Source: Clostridium sp. (GTDB lineage Bacteria; Bacillota; Clostridia; Lachnospirales; Lachnospiraceae). Taken from it: a stretch of DNA of 64,000 nucleotides. The notes under the pieces are model-generated. The model was not told the origin of the DNA. It was given only the letters and a program-made list of their open reading frames with translations, and searched no databases. The stretch covers positions 27,877 to 91,876 of the forward strand of contig JAISOV010000034.1 of assembly GCA_031275405.1 (NCBI GenBank), written 5' to 3'. Positions 19,170 to 28,958 of this stretch are shown one piece after another. Every line of letters starts with the position of its first letter. The first letter of the stretch is position 1. The position numbers and the translations under genes were made by a program.

Positions 19170-21909
19170 AGCGGAGCCACTGGAAGGAATTATTACAACT
19201 GCGATAAACTCAGAGTATCCAGATGTGCCTCCAACTGAAGCGGTTTTTGATGAAAAAGTTGAAATTCTTCGGCAATCTATGGCTGTTTTATATCCAGTCA
19301 CAGACGAGGAGTTTGCTGAAATAAAGCGTAAACTTAAGGCGAACATAGTTGTTCAGATGGATTTGGGTGTTCTTATTAAAGATCGTCAACAACATCTGCC
19401 GTGGCTTTCTGCACGTCGTGAATCTTTGGACTTTTTCTTTTGGAATAGATACAAAACCTATTTAGAGCAAGTAAAGCATTGGAACCCTCGTGTAACAGGC
19501 AACCTCGGACGTGTTTCTGATGAGATCGTTGATTATCTCGGCGATCCAAAAAGTGACACTTCGTTCCAACGACGCGGTCTTGTGCTTGGCGATGTTCAGT
19601 CGGGTAAAACCGCAAACTATACAGCCATATGTAACAAGGCGGCAGATACTGGTTATCGTGTCATTATTATTCTCGCGGGAACGATGGAAAATTTACGCCA
19701 GCAAACACAAGAGCGACTTGATGCCGAGTTCTCCGGAAGAATGAGCCAGTATCTCCTCGATCCAAAACAGGAGATTGAAAATGTGCCTGTCGGTGTTGGT
19801 AAATATGGTCAAGAGAAACAAATCGCTACATTTACATCGGTTACAAAAGATTTCGATAAAAATATCCTTCGTGCTTTAAAGCTATCGCTTCATAATGTGA
19901 ATACCACTGTTCTTTTTGTTATCAAAAAGAACAAAAGTATCCTTAATAACCTGATCAAATGGCTTAAGAGCAATAATTTAGATGCCAGGGGAGCTATCAA
20001 CCTTCCGATGCTCTTGATTGACGATGAGGCAGATAACGCCTCCGTAAACACAAAAAAAGACGACGAAGATCCGACGGCAATTAACGATGCTATTCGTCGG
20101 CTCTTGAAACTGTTTCGGCAAGCCTCTTATCTTGGAATAACGGCTACGCCATATGCAAACATTTTCATTAACCCCGAAACGGAAACAGAAATGCAGGGAG
20201 ATGATTTATTTCCCAGAGATTTTATATATTCACTGGCACCGCCAACAAATTACATTGGTGCAGAAAATATATTCGGTGAACAGGCTCAGTTTTCTAACGC
20301 TTTGCAAGAAATACATCCGCAAGAAATGGATGCCTTTTTCCCGTTTAATCATAAAAAAGACCTTGTAGTGGATGACTTACCCCCCAGTATGAAAGAAGCA
20401 ATGGCATATTTCCTCTTGGTAAATGGGATTCGCGATATGCGGGGCGACATCAAAGAACACCGTTCCATGATGATCCATGTCAGCCGATTTACTGATGTTC
20501 AGAATCATATTAGCGCGTTGGCTCACAACTGGGTTGAAAATATGCGGTCAGACCTTCGTAATTTTGCATCTTTATCTGAACTTGAGAGTGATAAAATCAA
20601 TAATATCTCCTTCCTGAAAGCAGTATGGCAAAAACACGGTTTGTCAGAAAAGGCAGGAATTAATGGCGTTCCGATGTCATGGCATAGGTTTTTATCAGAA
20701 TACCTCTTCAAGGCAGTTGCTCCTGTTGTAGTCCGTGCTGTGAACCAGAAAAACAGCTCTGCAGGCTTGGATTATTATAGTCATCGTGACGATGGGCTTC
20801 GCGTTATAGCGGTCGGCGGCAATAGCCTTTCGCGTGGGCTTACGCTTGAAGGGTTATGCGTGAGTTACTTCTATCGCCGTTCGCAAATGTACGACACACT
20901 TCTTCAGATGGGGCGTTGGTTTGGTTATCGTCCGGGTTATGATGATTTGTTCAAGATTTGGATTAGCATCGAAGCCATTGATTGGTATGGTTACATAACC
21001 GCAGCCGCCGAAGAATTAAAATTGGAAATTACTCGAATGAAGGATGCTAACCAGACGCCGATGGAGTTTGGTTTAAAGGTTCGCCAAGATCCAGCTTCCC
21101 TTATAGTAACGGCAAGAAATAAAATGCGTTCTGCAACATCTGTAAAACGCCCGATTACGGTATCCGGACGTTTGCTTGAAACTCCACGCTTAAGGGCAGA
21201 CTCCAAATCGCTCAAAGAGAACGAAGAAACTTTCAGGGATTTTGTAGCTCGTTTGCCTGAAATGGGACAACGAGTTTCTCGTGATGGAATCAATTTATGG
21301 GAAGGTGTTAACAAAGATGAGATTCAACAGCTTATTCGCGACTTTAAAACACATCCTTGGCATTTGGCTTTTCAAGGAGCGGCACTGGCTGACTTTATTG
21401 AAGGTTGCTCTGATATAACCTCTTGGGATGTCGTAATTGCGGAAGGCTCTGGAGATGAAGTCACTCTTTCCTGTGGGGAAGCAACAATTGACATAAAGAC
21501 CGAAAGCCGTATTGTCAAAGCTACGAAAGAACAAATTAGCATCAGTGGCACTAAAGTTCGTGTAGGTGCTGGTGGTGTAGCTCGACTTGGATTAACGCAG
21601 AAACAAAAAGACGAAGCGGAAGACAAATTCAGGAAAAGTAATAATAAAAAGCACGTTCCCGACAGTGCATATTTGAAAATCAATCGCAATCCAATTCTTA
21701 TGCTTCATGTGGTTTCGGTTGATAGAATAAAAACGGATGCCCACGGTATTCTCAGAACACAGATTGATGAGGGATGCCAAGTACCTGATTATCTCTATGC
21801 TTTGGGAATAGGTATTCCAGAAATAGGAACCGAACGGATTGCATACTACATGGTCAATATGGTTGAGCTTAAGAATTACTACGATGCCGAGGAGGATGAG
21901 GACGAATGA
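19156..21909 (+). CDS. Z1 domain-containing ATPase/endonuclease, Mza-like component
   Basis: RGLVLGDVQSGKTANYTAICNKAAD (Walker A), MLLIDDEADNASVN, LGITATPYANIFINP, VIAVGGNSLSRGLTLEGLCVSYFYR...QMGRWFGYR. Confidence 0.9.
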   Translation: MATTKAEPLEGIITTAINSEYPDVPPTEAVFDEKVEILRQSMAVLYPVTDEEFAEIKRKLKANIVVQMDLGVLIKDRQQHLPWLSARRESLDFFFWNRYKTYLEQVKHWNPRVTGNLGRVSDEIVDYLGDPKSDTSFQRRGLVLGDVQSGKTANYTAICNKAADTGYRVIIILAGTMENLRQQTQERLDAEFSGRMSQYLLDPKQEIENVPVGVGKYGQEKQIATFTSVTKDFDKNILRALKLSLHNVNTTVLFVIKKNKSILNNLIKWLKSNNLDARGAINLPMLLIDDEADNASVNTKKDDEDPTAINDAIRRLLKLFRQASYLGITATPYANIFINPETETEMQGDDLFPRDFIYSLAPPTNYIGAENIFGEQAQFSNALQEIHPQEMDAFFPFNHKKDLVVDDLPPSMKEAMAYFLLVNGIRDMRGDIKEHRSMMIHVSRFTDVQNHISALAHNWVENMRSDLRNFASLSELESDKINNISFLKAVWQKHGLSEKAGINGVPMSWHRFLSEYLFKAVAPVVVRAVNQKNSSAGLDYYSHRDDGLRVIAVGGNSLSRGLTLEGLCVSYFYRRSQMYDTLLQMGRWFGYRPGYDDLFKIWISIEAIDWYGYITAAAEELKLEITRMKDANQTPMEFGLKVRQDPASLIVTARNKMRSATSVKRPITVSGRLLETPRLRADSKSLKENEETFRDFVARLPEMGQRVSRDGINLWEGVNKDEIQQLIRDFKTHPWHLAFQGAALADFIEGCSDITSWDVVIAEGSGDEVTLSCGEATIDIKTESRIVKATKEQISISGTKVRVGAGGVARLGLTQKQKDEAEDKFRKSNNKKHVPDSAYLKINRNPILMLHVVSVDRIKTDAHGILRTQIDEGCQVPDYLYALGIGIPEIGTERIAYYMVNMVELKNYYDAEEDEDE

Positions 21910-22847
21910 GAATAACACCAGAAATCCTTGAACGGCAGTGGAACAGCATCACATACACAAGCGGTGGTTTTCTGCAAATCGACACGCAACATCCACTTGA
22001 GTGGCATATTGGCTACCAGTCGATCAGCCAAAGGACACTACTACTGGTAAGTGATACAGAAATCGGAGTTATTGAATCCTCAAAATCAATGATTGTTAGC
22101 CGTCGTAGGCGAGAATCTGACAATCGCTGGACGCTCTCATTTGAATTGCTCAGAAACGAGCAACAAAGTGTATTTGCCATACTTTGCTGTGATATTATCG
22201 AGAATTCGCGCCCTGCGGCAAATGAAGCCGAAGCTCTTAAGCTGGTTATAAACAGATATAGACAATGGAGCAAACTGCTTGAGACTCAGCGAAGCGGTCT
22301 TATGGATGAGTATAGCCGCAAAGGTCTTCTCGGAGAGCTTTTGTTTTTGGAGGAGAGGATTAATTCGACACCATCAACTTTAATGGCGGTTCAAGGTTGG
22401 TCTGGTGCCGACAAAGCTGATCAGGACTTTATGTATCCTGATGGTTGGTTTGAAATAAAGAGCATAGGCACCTCGGCTACAAGCGTCACCATTTCATCTC
22501 TTGAACAGCTTGCTTGCAAAGATGCCGGAGAACTGGTTATTATTCGCATCGATAAAGTTGCCCCTGAAAGAACAGGAGCGGTATCGCTAAATGATCTTGT
22601 CCACAGAATCAGCGAAATCCTTGTCAGCAATGCCGATGCATTGGACTTGTTCCGTACAAAGCTAAATGAGTACGGCTACATTGATCTACAGGAGTATTCG
22701 GAACAGAAGTATTTTTGTTCGGGAACGCAGCGATTCCAAGTGGATGAGGATTTTCCAAGGCTCACAGTGGCGAATGTGCCGACGCAAGTAACTTCGGCGC
22801 ACTATGAATTAGATTTGCCAGCACTGGCAAACTGGGAAAAGGAGTAA
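21906..22847 (+). CDS. PD-(D/E)XK motif protein (DUF4420-like), Mza-like component
   Basis: GLLGELLFLEER...GWSGADKADQDFMYPDGWFEIKSIGTSATSVTISSLEQL. Confidence 0.82.
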   Translation: MRITPEILERQWNSITYTSGGFLQIDTQHPLEWHIGYQSISQRTLLLVSDTEIGVIESSKSMIVSRRRRESDNRWTLSFELLRNEQQSVFAILCCDIIENSRPAANEAEALKLVINRYRQWSKLLETQRSGLMDEYSRKGLLGELLFLEERINSTPSTLMAVQGWSGADKADQDFMYPDGWFEIKSIGTSATSVTISSLEQLACKDAGELVIIRIDKVAPERTGAVSLNDLVHRISEILVSNADALDLFRTKLNEYGYIDLQEYSEQKYFCSGTQRFQVDEDFPRLTVANVPTQVTSAHYELDLPALANWEKE

Positions 22848-22851
22848 AAAG

Positions 22852-24942
22852 ATGGACGCACAAGAATTTAGAAAAGACTTCCTCGAAGATATTAAAGCCG
22901 ATGCCTTAGCATCCGGTGAGGGTTCTTGTGCCTCTTTTGTGTCCGCATTCGCTCGATATCTCCAAGAAGCCGATTTTCTTTTGGATTTTACATCTTCATA
23001 TTTTGAAGGAACAGGCAAACAAAACAGGAAGATCCGGGTCGACGGATACACCTACGATGAGTTTGATAAAACCATGAGCCTTGTCATTGCTGATTACGAT
23101 GTTGCTGATGATGAGCGAGTTCTCGCTAAGACTCAGGCTGGGCAGTTACAGAACAGGCTAATCTACTTTATAGAAAATGCTCTGAACACGCAACTTCACA
23201 GAAATGTGGAGATGAGCCGCCCATGTTCGGATTTGGTTGATTTGCTTCGTGAAAAGCGCAAAGAGATCCGTAAATATCAACTACTCGTTTTTACCACAGC
23301 AAACATCAGCTCAACCATTAAAATCCTTGAGTCACCGGAAATTGATGGAGTACCGTCTGAATGCCAAATATGGGATGTTGAGCGTTTGTTCCAGCTTTGT
23401 GGCTCTGAAGCGGGAAGAAATATAATTGAAATTGACTTCAAAGAATATTCAAGTAAGGGTATCCCTTGTTTGGAAGCCAGCGGAGCCGCAACGGATGATT
23501 TTGATAGTTACCTTTGCATAATTCCGGGAACGCTTCTCGCCGATATATACGACAGATACGGAAGTTCGTTGCTCGAAGGAAACGTGCGATCATTCCTATC
23601 GACCAAAGTCGCTGTGAACAAAAAAATCCGAACAACGATTTTGCAACAGCCAGAGCGTTTCTTCGCTTATAACAACGGTATCTCTGCTACAGCAATGGAT
23701 GTTCAATTTGATCAAACAGAAAACGGTATGTTTCTTGTCTCGGCAAAAGATTTCCAAATAATCAACGGCGGTCAAACGACAGCATCGCTTTCGAGTGCGA
23801 GATATAACTATAAGGATAAGGCAAATCTTAATGTGATTTTTGTCCAGATGAAGCTGACGGTTATCAAGGGTTCATTGGAAGAGGAAGCCTCTACTACGCT
23901 TGTACAGAATATATCACGTTCTTCGAATAGCCAGAACAAAGTCAGTGATGCAGACTTTTTTTCGACACACCCATTTCATGTTCAAATGGAGCGTTGTTCC
24001 CAGCGGCTTGGTGCGAGAGGCACTGGCGGCTTGCAGTTTGAAACAAAATGGTTTTACGAGCGAGCGCGTGGGCAATACCTTCAGAAGCAGATGCGGATGA
24101 CTCCGGGCGAGAAGAAGAAATTCTTGTTGCAAAATCCAAAGGATCAACTTATAACAAAAACAGATCTTGCAAAGGTGCGCAATACATGGGATGGGCTTCC
24201 GCACATTGTCAGCAAAGGCGCACAAACAAACTTTACTGAGTTTGCTCAAAAAATCAGCGATGCTTGGGAAAAAGATGACGGTCTTCTTTTTGGAGAAAAA
24301 TACTTCCAAGAGTCGGCTGCTCTTTGCTTGTTGTTTCGATTCACCGAGAAAATGATCCCTCAACAAAGTTGGTATCAGCAAGGATATCGAGCCAATATCG
24401 TAACCTATACCATAGCCTTATTGCATAAACTAATTAAAGATAAGTGTCCTAAGAAGGATTTTGACTTGATGGGGATTTGGAATCGTCAAGCCATACCCGT
24501 TGCCGTTCAGACTGCATTGGTTGAACTGTCAGAACTTGTGTATGATAAGCTAACCGATCCTCAGCGCGGAGTTGAAAACGTAACTCAATGGTGCAAACGA
24601 GAAGGTTGTTGGAAAAGCGTTCAAGAAATCGAATATAACCTGCACGATGATATCGTGGACTGTTTAATAGGGCAGGAAGATATACGCGTTGTCGTGCGAG
24701 AAGCCAAAGCTGATCGCCGGATTGAATTAGACGCTGATGCCATGACAAAAGTGGTTGAAATAACTGCCACGCAATGGCGAAGCATAATGGCATTTGCAGT
24801 AGGCAAGAAGATGGTTTCGCCAGAAGAACTCACCGCCTTGCGAATTGCCTGCCAACTTCCGATGAAAGTGCCAACCCCGGCACAAAGCAGGAAATTGATT
24901 GTTTTGCTTGAAAAAATATACGAGGAGGGTTTTAAGCTGTGA
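22852..24942 (+). CDS. AIPR (abortive infection phage resistance) family protein
   Basis: FFAYNNGISATA, FQIINGGQTTASL, ISRSSNSQNKVSDADFFSTHPFHVQMER. Confidence 0.9.
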   Translation: MDAQEFRKDFLEDIKADALASGEGSCASFVSAFARYLQEADFLLDFTSSYFEGTGKQNRKIRVDGYTYDEFDKTMSLVIADYDVADDERVLAKTQAGQLQNRLIYFIENALNTQLHRNVEMSRPCSDLVDLLREKRKEIRKYQLLVFTTANISSTIKILESPEIDGVPSECQIWDVERLFQLCGSEAGRNIIEIDFKEYSSKGIPCLEASGAATDDFDSYLCIIPGTLLADIYDRYGSSLLEGNVRSFLSTKVAVNKKIRTTILQQPERFFAYNNGISATAMDVQFDQTENGMFLVSAKDFQIINGGQTTASLSSARYNYKDKANLNVIFVQMKLTVIKGSLEEEASTTLVQNISRSSNSQNKVSDADFFSTHPFHVQMERCSQRLGARGTGGLQFETKWFYERARGQYLQKQMRMTPGEKKKFLLQNPKDQLITKTDLAKVRNTWDGLPHIVSKGAQTNFTEFAQKISDAWEKDDGLLFGEKYFQESAALCLLFRFTEKMIPQQSWYQQGYRANIVTYTIALLHKLIKDKCPKKDFDLMGIWNRQAIPVAVQTALVELSELVYDKLTDPQRGVENVTQWCKREGCWKSVQEIEYNLHDDIVDCLIGQEDIRVVVREAKADRRIELDADAMTKVVEITATQWRSIMAFAVGKKMVSPEELTALRIACQLPMKVPTPAQSRKLIVLLEKIYEEGFKL

Positions 24943-26606
24943 AATCAATAGTGCGAAAAAAATATAGTATTGTCGATTTGTTCGCTGGAGCTGGCGGGCT
25001 GAGTTACGGCTTCCTCCAAACAGGACACTTTGAAGTCAAAGCCGCTTTTGAGAACAACCGAAATGCACAAAAGACCTATAAAAAGAACCATGGCGATGCC
25101 GCAGTTTATGATGATGTTGCCGATGCCCTCACAGTTGAAATCAAACAGAAGCTCGGCATGGTAGATGTTGTCATTGGCGGTCCCCCATGTCAAGGATTTT
25201 CCAATGCCAACCGACAAAAGAACCATGCCATTAGCCAGAACAATTCGCTTGTAAAAAAATTCGTTCAAGCGGTACTCCATCTGAATCCTACAGCGTTTGT
25301 GATGGAGAATGTAAGTATGCTTCAATCAAACGTTCATCAGTTTTTCGTAGATGAAAATGACGGCGAAACGATAAAAAAATACGGAATCCAAACAACTGCT
25401 ACGACCATACCATTACTTGACGCTGAGTTCCTATTTGAAGGTGCTGAAGATGTTGTAGCTGATGTTGAAGCAATAAATCGATTCTTGTGGGATGAAGAAG
25501 AATACCTCGTTCTTAATGTCATATATAAGAATCGCAAGAACGGTAACAAGCTCATAGTAGCTTTGACAAAGCATCAAAAAAAGCTATTAAAGCTTGCAGA
25601 TGTTCTTTTGACAGTAAAAGGCGATCAGCATTTATCTGAACAATGGAGAGCGGTTGGGCGAGCTATTCGATGTTATTTTGAAGGCAAGTTAACTGCGATG
25701 GAAGCCGAAAAATTATGCGTTTCTATTGAACCAGCAATCATGCTTCAGAGAATGCTCTCTAAAGCACTGGAGATCCATGAAAATAAAATTGTTGTTGCTG
25801 GGTATAACAGAAATCATGGATTGGTTGCGGAAGTGACTTCTATGGCAGTAATTGAATATATAAAGAAAATCCTCGGTGCACCAAGTAGTGGTTATGTCAT
25901 TAAAGATGGAGTATTATCCGCTGCTACTTTCGGTGCACCGCAAAAGCGTATGCGCTTTGTGATTATAGGTATCAAAAAAGAACGCGCTTCAGAGGGAGTG
26001 GACTTACCCAAGGGGATGGTTGCAGAAGACAATTTCAATACAGTTTGGAATGCTATTTCTGATATTGAAGATGTCGAACCCTCTTCCGCTGTTTCTGTTG
26101 GTAATGAGGGCGTTGTATTACTTCCAAAGAAAGTAAACGGTTTAGGTGGGCAGTTACGAGATTCAAAAAAGCTGTATAATCACGTTGCTACCGACACTAC
26201 ACCAGAAGCCTTGGAGCGTTTCAAGGCAATCCAGCAAGGTGCAAACTTCCATAGTCTTGCTCCTGAATTGCGGACTACTTATTCTGATCCTAAAAGGACG
26301 CAGAACACAATTTATTTACGATTGAATTATCAAGAGCCATCTGGCACCGTTGTAAATGTTAGAAAGTCTATGTGGATTCATCCCGTGAAAGATAGGGCAT
26401 TAAGCGTCCGCGAAGCGGCGCGATTACAAACCTTTCCAGATAGCTTTATCTTCTGCGGAACAAAAGACTCTCAATACCAGCAAGTAGGCAATGCAGTGCC
26501 TCCGATATTAGCTAAAGCTATCGCAGAGCATTTGTATCGTTATCTTGATGACGATAACGATTGCAACCCAGTTTCACCCGCCCGGTTAAACAAATCTACG
26601 GACTAA
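24939..26606 (+). CDS. DNA (cytosine-5) methyltransferase
   Basis: VDLFAGAGGLSYGF, GGPPCQGFSNANR, FVMENVSML, APQKRMRFVIIG, QVGNAVPPILAKAIAEHL. Confidence 0.95.
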   Translation: MKSIVRKKYSIVDLFAGAGGLSYGFLQTGHFEVKAAFENNRNAQKTYKKNHGDAAVYDDVADALTVEIKQKLGMVDVVIGGPPCQGFSNANRQKNHAISQNNSLVKKFVQAVLHLNPTAFVMENVSMLQSNVHQFFVDENDGETIKKYGIQTTATTIPLLDAEFLFEGAEDVVADVEAINRFLWDEEEYLVLNVIYKNRKNGNKLIVALTKHQKKLLKLADVLLTVKGDQHLSEQWRAVGRAIRCYFEGKLTAMEAEKLCVSIEPAIMLQRMLSKALEIHENKIVVAGYNRNHGLVAEVTSMAVIEYIKKILGAPSSGYVIKDGVLSAATFGAPQKRMRFVIIGIKKERASEGVDLPKGMVAEDNFNTVWNAISDIEDVEPSSAVSVGNEGVVLLPKKVNGLGGQLRDSKKLYNHVATDTTPEALERFKAIQQGANFHSLAPELRTTYSDPKRTQNTIYLRLNYQEPSGTVVNVRKSMWIHPVKDRALSVREAARLQTFPDSFIFCGTKDSQYQQVGNAVPPILAKAIAEHLYRYLDDDNDCNPVSPARLNKSTD

Positions 26607-26680
26607 CCCTGATTTGAAACGCGACAATTTGGTGAGGGCTTGTATGCAGAATAATATTAGAATCGACGTCTATTGCCAAT

Positions 26681-26706
26681 TGTGCCGATAGGATTTGAAC
26701 CTATAC
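26681..26706 (-). other. tRNA 3'-end-like fragment (T-arm plus acceptor), candidate attachment-site remnant
   Basis: Reverse complement ATAGG-TTCAAAT-CCTAT-CGGCACA: perfect T-stem and T-loop; no matching 5' half of a tRNA nearby. Confidence 0.5.
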
Positions 26707-26715
26707 CATAAAAGC

Positions 26716-26743
26716 AGAAGAGCCGCTAACATTCGGCTCTTCT
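26716..26743. terminator. intrinsic-terminator-like hairpin downstream of defence operon
   Basis: AGAAGAGCCG-ctaacatt-CGGCTCTTCT, 10-bp perfect arms. Confidence 0.5.
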
Positions 26744-26772
26744 AAATCCAATCTGTTATCAGTTGCTTTCGT

Positions 26773-27018
26773 TTATTTTTTTTGATTCCTCAAATATGAG
26801 GTAACAGATTCTTTCAGCGATTTCCCTTCTGACAAAAAAACAATATTTACAGCAATCTCACCACATCTAAAAGCATAGGGGTTTTTGATTTGCGCTAAAA
26901 ATTGTTCGGCTCGTTTATTTACACAAGGTGTCATATCTATTTTTATATCTTCAATGTTCACACGCTCATCATATGTAGGGTGAACGGATTTCAAAGTCCG
27001 TAACTGACATATATCCAA
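26773..27018 (-). CDS. small DUF6870-like protein typical of integrative elements
   Basis: VNKRAEQFLAQIKNPYAFRCGEIAVNIVFLSEGKSLKESVTSYL. Confidence 0.6.
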   Translation of the reverse strand: MDICQLRTLKSVHPTYDERVNIEDIKIDMTPCVNKRAEQFLAQIKNPYAFRCGEIAVNIVFLSEGKSLKESVTSYLRNQKK

Positions 27019-27121
27019 AAAATCACACCTCTCATAATGGTCTATTTCATTTTATGAAAGGCGAAACAATAACTTTCTTGTAGACAAGCTGAAAAGTTTC
27101 AAAGCCTCTGGATCGATATTT

Positions 27122-28744
27122 TTATCGTTCCTGCGGCTTTGCTTTGTATTGCAGAACCCCCTTATTCATGAGGTTTTCAGCGGTTGCGGATAAATGATCG
27201 CCGCAGTTGCTGCCGTTGCTGCCGCCGTTTGCGCCGTTTCCGCTGTTTCCGCTGTTTCCGCCGTTTCCGCCGTTTTCGCTGTTTTTGCCGTTGTCGCCGT
27301 TTCCGCTGTTTTCCTCCGGCTCTTCCTCCCCGGGCGGCTTTTCCCCTGCGGGCGCCGCCACGGTGGTGAAGGCATGGCTGCTGTCGTCCGCCATCACGTT
27401 GCCGGCCCTGTCCCGGAAGCCGGAGACCGTGACGGTGTATTCCGTGGCATAGTCCAGGCCGGAGTAGGGGAGGGTGCAGACGGTACCGTCCTCCGACCAC
27501 TCGCCGGTCTCTTCCGCCGCGCCGCTGCCGCCGGAAAGCGACGCCGTGCCGCCGTACTCCGTGTCCATCGGCTCGCTGAACGTCAGGACGAGGCTGCCGC
27601 TTACGGGCGCGCCCGTGCCGGACGGCGTGACGGATCCCACGGACGGCGGGGTGATGTCACGCGGCGTGCCGGCGAAGTTAGTGTGGTAGTCGCCGTTTTG
27701 CTGCTCCACGAAGAGATAGAGGTTGTCCGCGGCCGGGTCGAAGCCCTCCGGCAGCGTCACCTCGACGCTGCCGCTTTCGTCCTCCGTGCTTTCTATCGCC
27801 TTGAGCCTGCCGTAGTGGGTGATGACGTCGTCCCCGTCCCTGACCAGGGCGGAGAGGAAGTAGTGGATCTCCCCCTCGCTTGCTTGGTATGCCGCGCCGC
27901 TGTAGGAGACGGTCAGCGTATTGCCGCTGCGGGAGAGGCTGTCCAGCGTAAAGTCCGGGGCGAGGCCGGCGTCCTCCATCGTGAATTTATAGTCGTCCTC
28001 CGGCGGTGTATATGGATCGAGGGTGCTGGCGACTGCGGAGTTTTTGTTTTTTGCGTCGGACATGAAGAGGGCCGAGGACAGATCCAGCCAGAAAGCGGGG
28101 CGGACACCGTACGCAGAGGAGGCCGTGTGCAATCCCTGCGCCGCCTTACTCTGATAGTGGTAGCTCCACACATTAGTATTGTTGCCGCCCGGCGAGCGAA
28201 GATAATAATGGAAGCCGAAATCCCGTTCTGCTGGCGTGAGCGCGTTGTACTCGCTATAGGAGAGGGGCCAGAGCAGCTGGTCTATGGCGTCCGCTCCCGC
28301 CATCTCGACGCCGGTGTCGTACATCCCGTCCCCCTGGGTCCCTGTCAGCGTCCGTCTCACGATCAGCGCTTTTTCAAGGCTGGACAGGTAGTTTACCTTA
28401 AAGGTGATCTGCTCCTGCAAGTTGCTGCCCTGGTACTGGGAGGAGTATGGGTTTTGCGGGTTAAACTGCACCTTGCCGAAGCCGTCCGCCTCCTCCGAAT
28501 AGGTCTTCAGGAACAGCGTCGCCTTCCCCTCCCCGGGTCGGAAGCCGTCCGCATTCCTCTCCCCGTTTGGGATCAGCAGCCACTGGTAGCCGCCGAAGCC
28601 CACGGTCTTCAAGACAGCGGCTTCTTCCTCTGCCAGCGCCGGGGCCGGGGCTGCGGACAGCGCCGCCAGGGCAAAGGACAGGACGGCGACCGCGATCCTC
28701 CCGCCGTTCTTCCTTCCGGCCTTCCTCTTCCGTGCTGTATTCAT
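27122..28744 (-). CDS. secreted protein with DUF6273-like domain, Ig-like domain and Gly/Asn-rich tail
   Basis: Signal peptide; FGGYQWLLIPNGE... ...YYLRSPGGNNTNVW...AYGVRPAFWLDLSSALF; TPSGTGAPVSGSLVLTFSEPMD Big_5-like; (NGG/NSGN)n tail. Confidence 0.75.
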   Translation of the reverse strand: MNTARKRKAGRKNGGRIAVAVLSFALAALSAAPAPALAEEEAAVLKTVGFGGYQWLLIPNGERNADGFRPGEGKATLFLKTYSEEADGFGKVQFNPQNPYSSQYQGSNLQEQITFKVNYLSSLEKALIVRRTLTGTQGDGMYDTGVEMAGADAIDQLLWPLSYSEYNALTPAERDFGFHYYLRSPGGNNTNVWSYHYQSKAAQGLHTASSAYGVRPAFWLDLSSALFMSDAKNKNSAVASTLDPYTPPEDDYKFTMEDAGLAPDFTLDSLSRSGNTLTVSYSGAAYQASEGEIHYFLSALVRDGDDVITHYGRLKAIESTEDESGSVEVTLPEGFDPAADNLYLFVEQQNGDYHTNFAGTPRDITPPSVGSVTPSGTGAPVSGSLVLTFSEPMDTEYGGTASLSGGSGAAEETGEWSEDGTVCTLPYSGLDYATEYTVTVSGFRDRAGNVMADDSSHAFTTVAAPAGEKPPGEEEPEENSGNGDNGKNSENGGNGGNSGNSGNGANGGSNGSNCGDHLSATAENLMNKGVLQYKAKPQER

Positions 28745-28766
28745 CTGTCTGCCTTCCTTTCCGCGC

Positions 28767-28788
28767 CGTCAAAAGGCGTACCTTTTGA
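28767..28788. repeat. palindrome GTCAAAAGG-cgta-CCTTTTGAC
   Basis: 9-bp perfect arms just upstream of the 28744 start. Confidence 0.85.
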
Positions 28789-28932
28789 CAGTGGCCGGAT
28801 TCCTGCGGCCAGATTCACAGAAATTTCCATATTTATTCCAATCAGGAAATATCTTGTGCTTTTTCTAGAAAAATTGTTTGTAATCTGTGCAGAATTGTGG
28901 TAAAATAAAAAACACAATGCGTATTTTGGCCA

Positions 28933-28958
28933 CTGTCAAAAGGTACACCTTTTGACAG
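28933..28958. repeat. palindrome CTGTCAAAAGGT-ac-ACCTTTTGACAG
   Basis: 12-bp perfect arms; same core as 28767-28788. Confidence 0.9.

Noticed and set aside
26681-26770. Complete tRNA gene
   Set aside because: Only the T-arm and acceptor 3' strand are present; no 5' acceptor, D-arm or anticodon arm in the adjacent sequence.
27194-28903. 569-aa + strand ORF opposite the secreted DUF6273 protein
   Set aside because: Low-complexity AVSAVSAV translation of the antisense of a GC-rich repeat gene; no motifs; a GC-rich shadow ORF.
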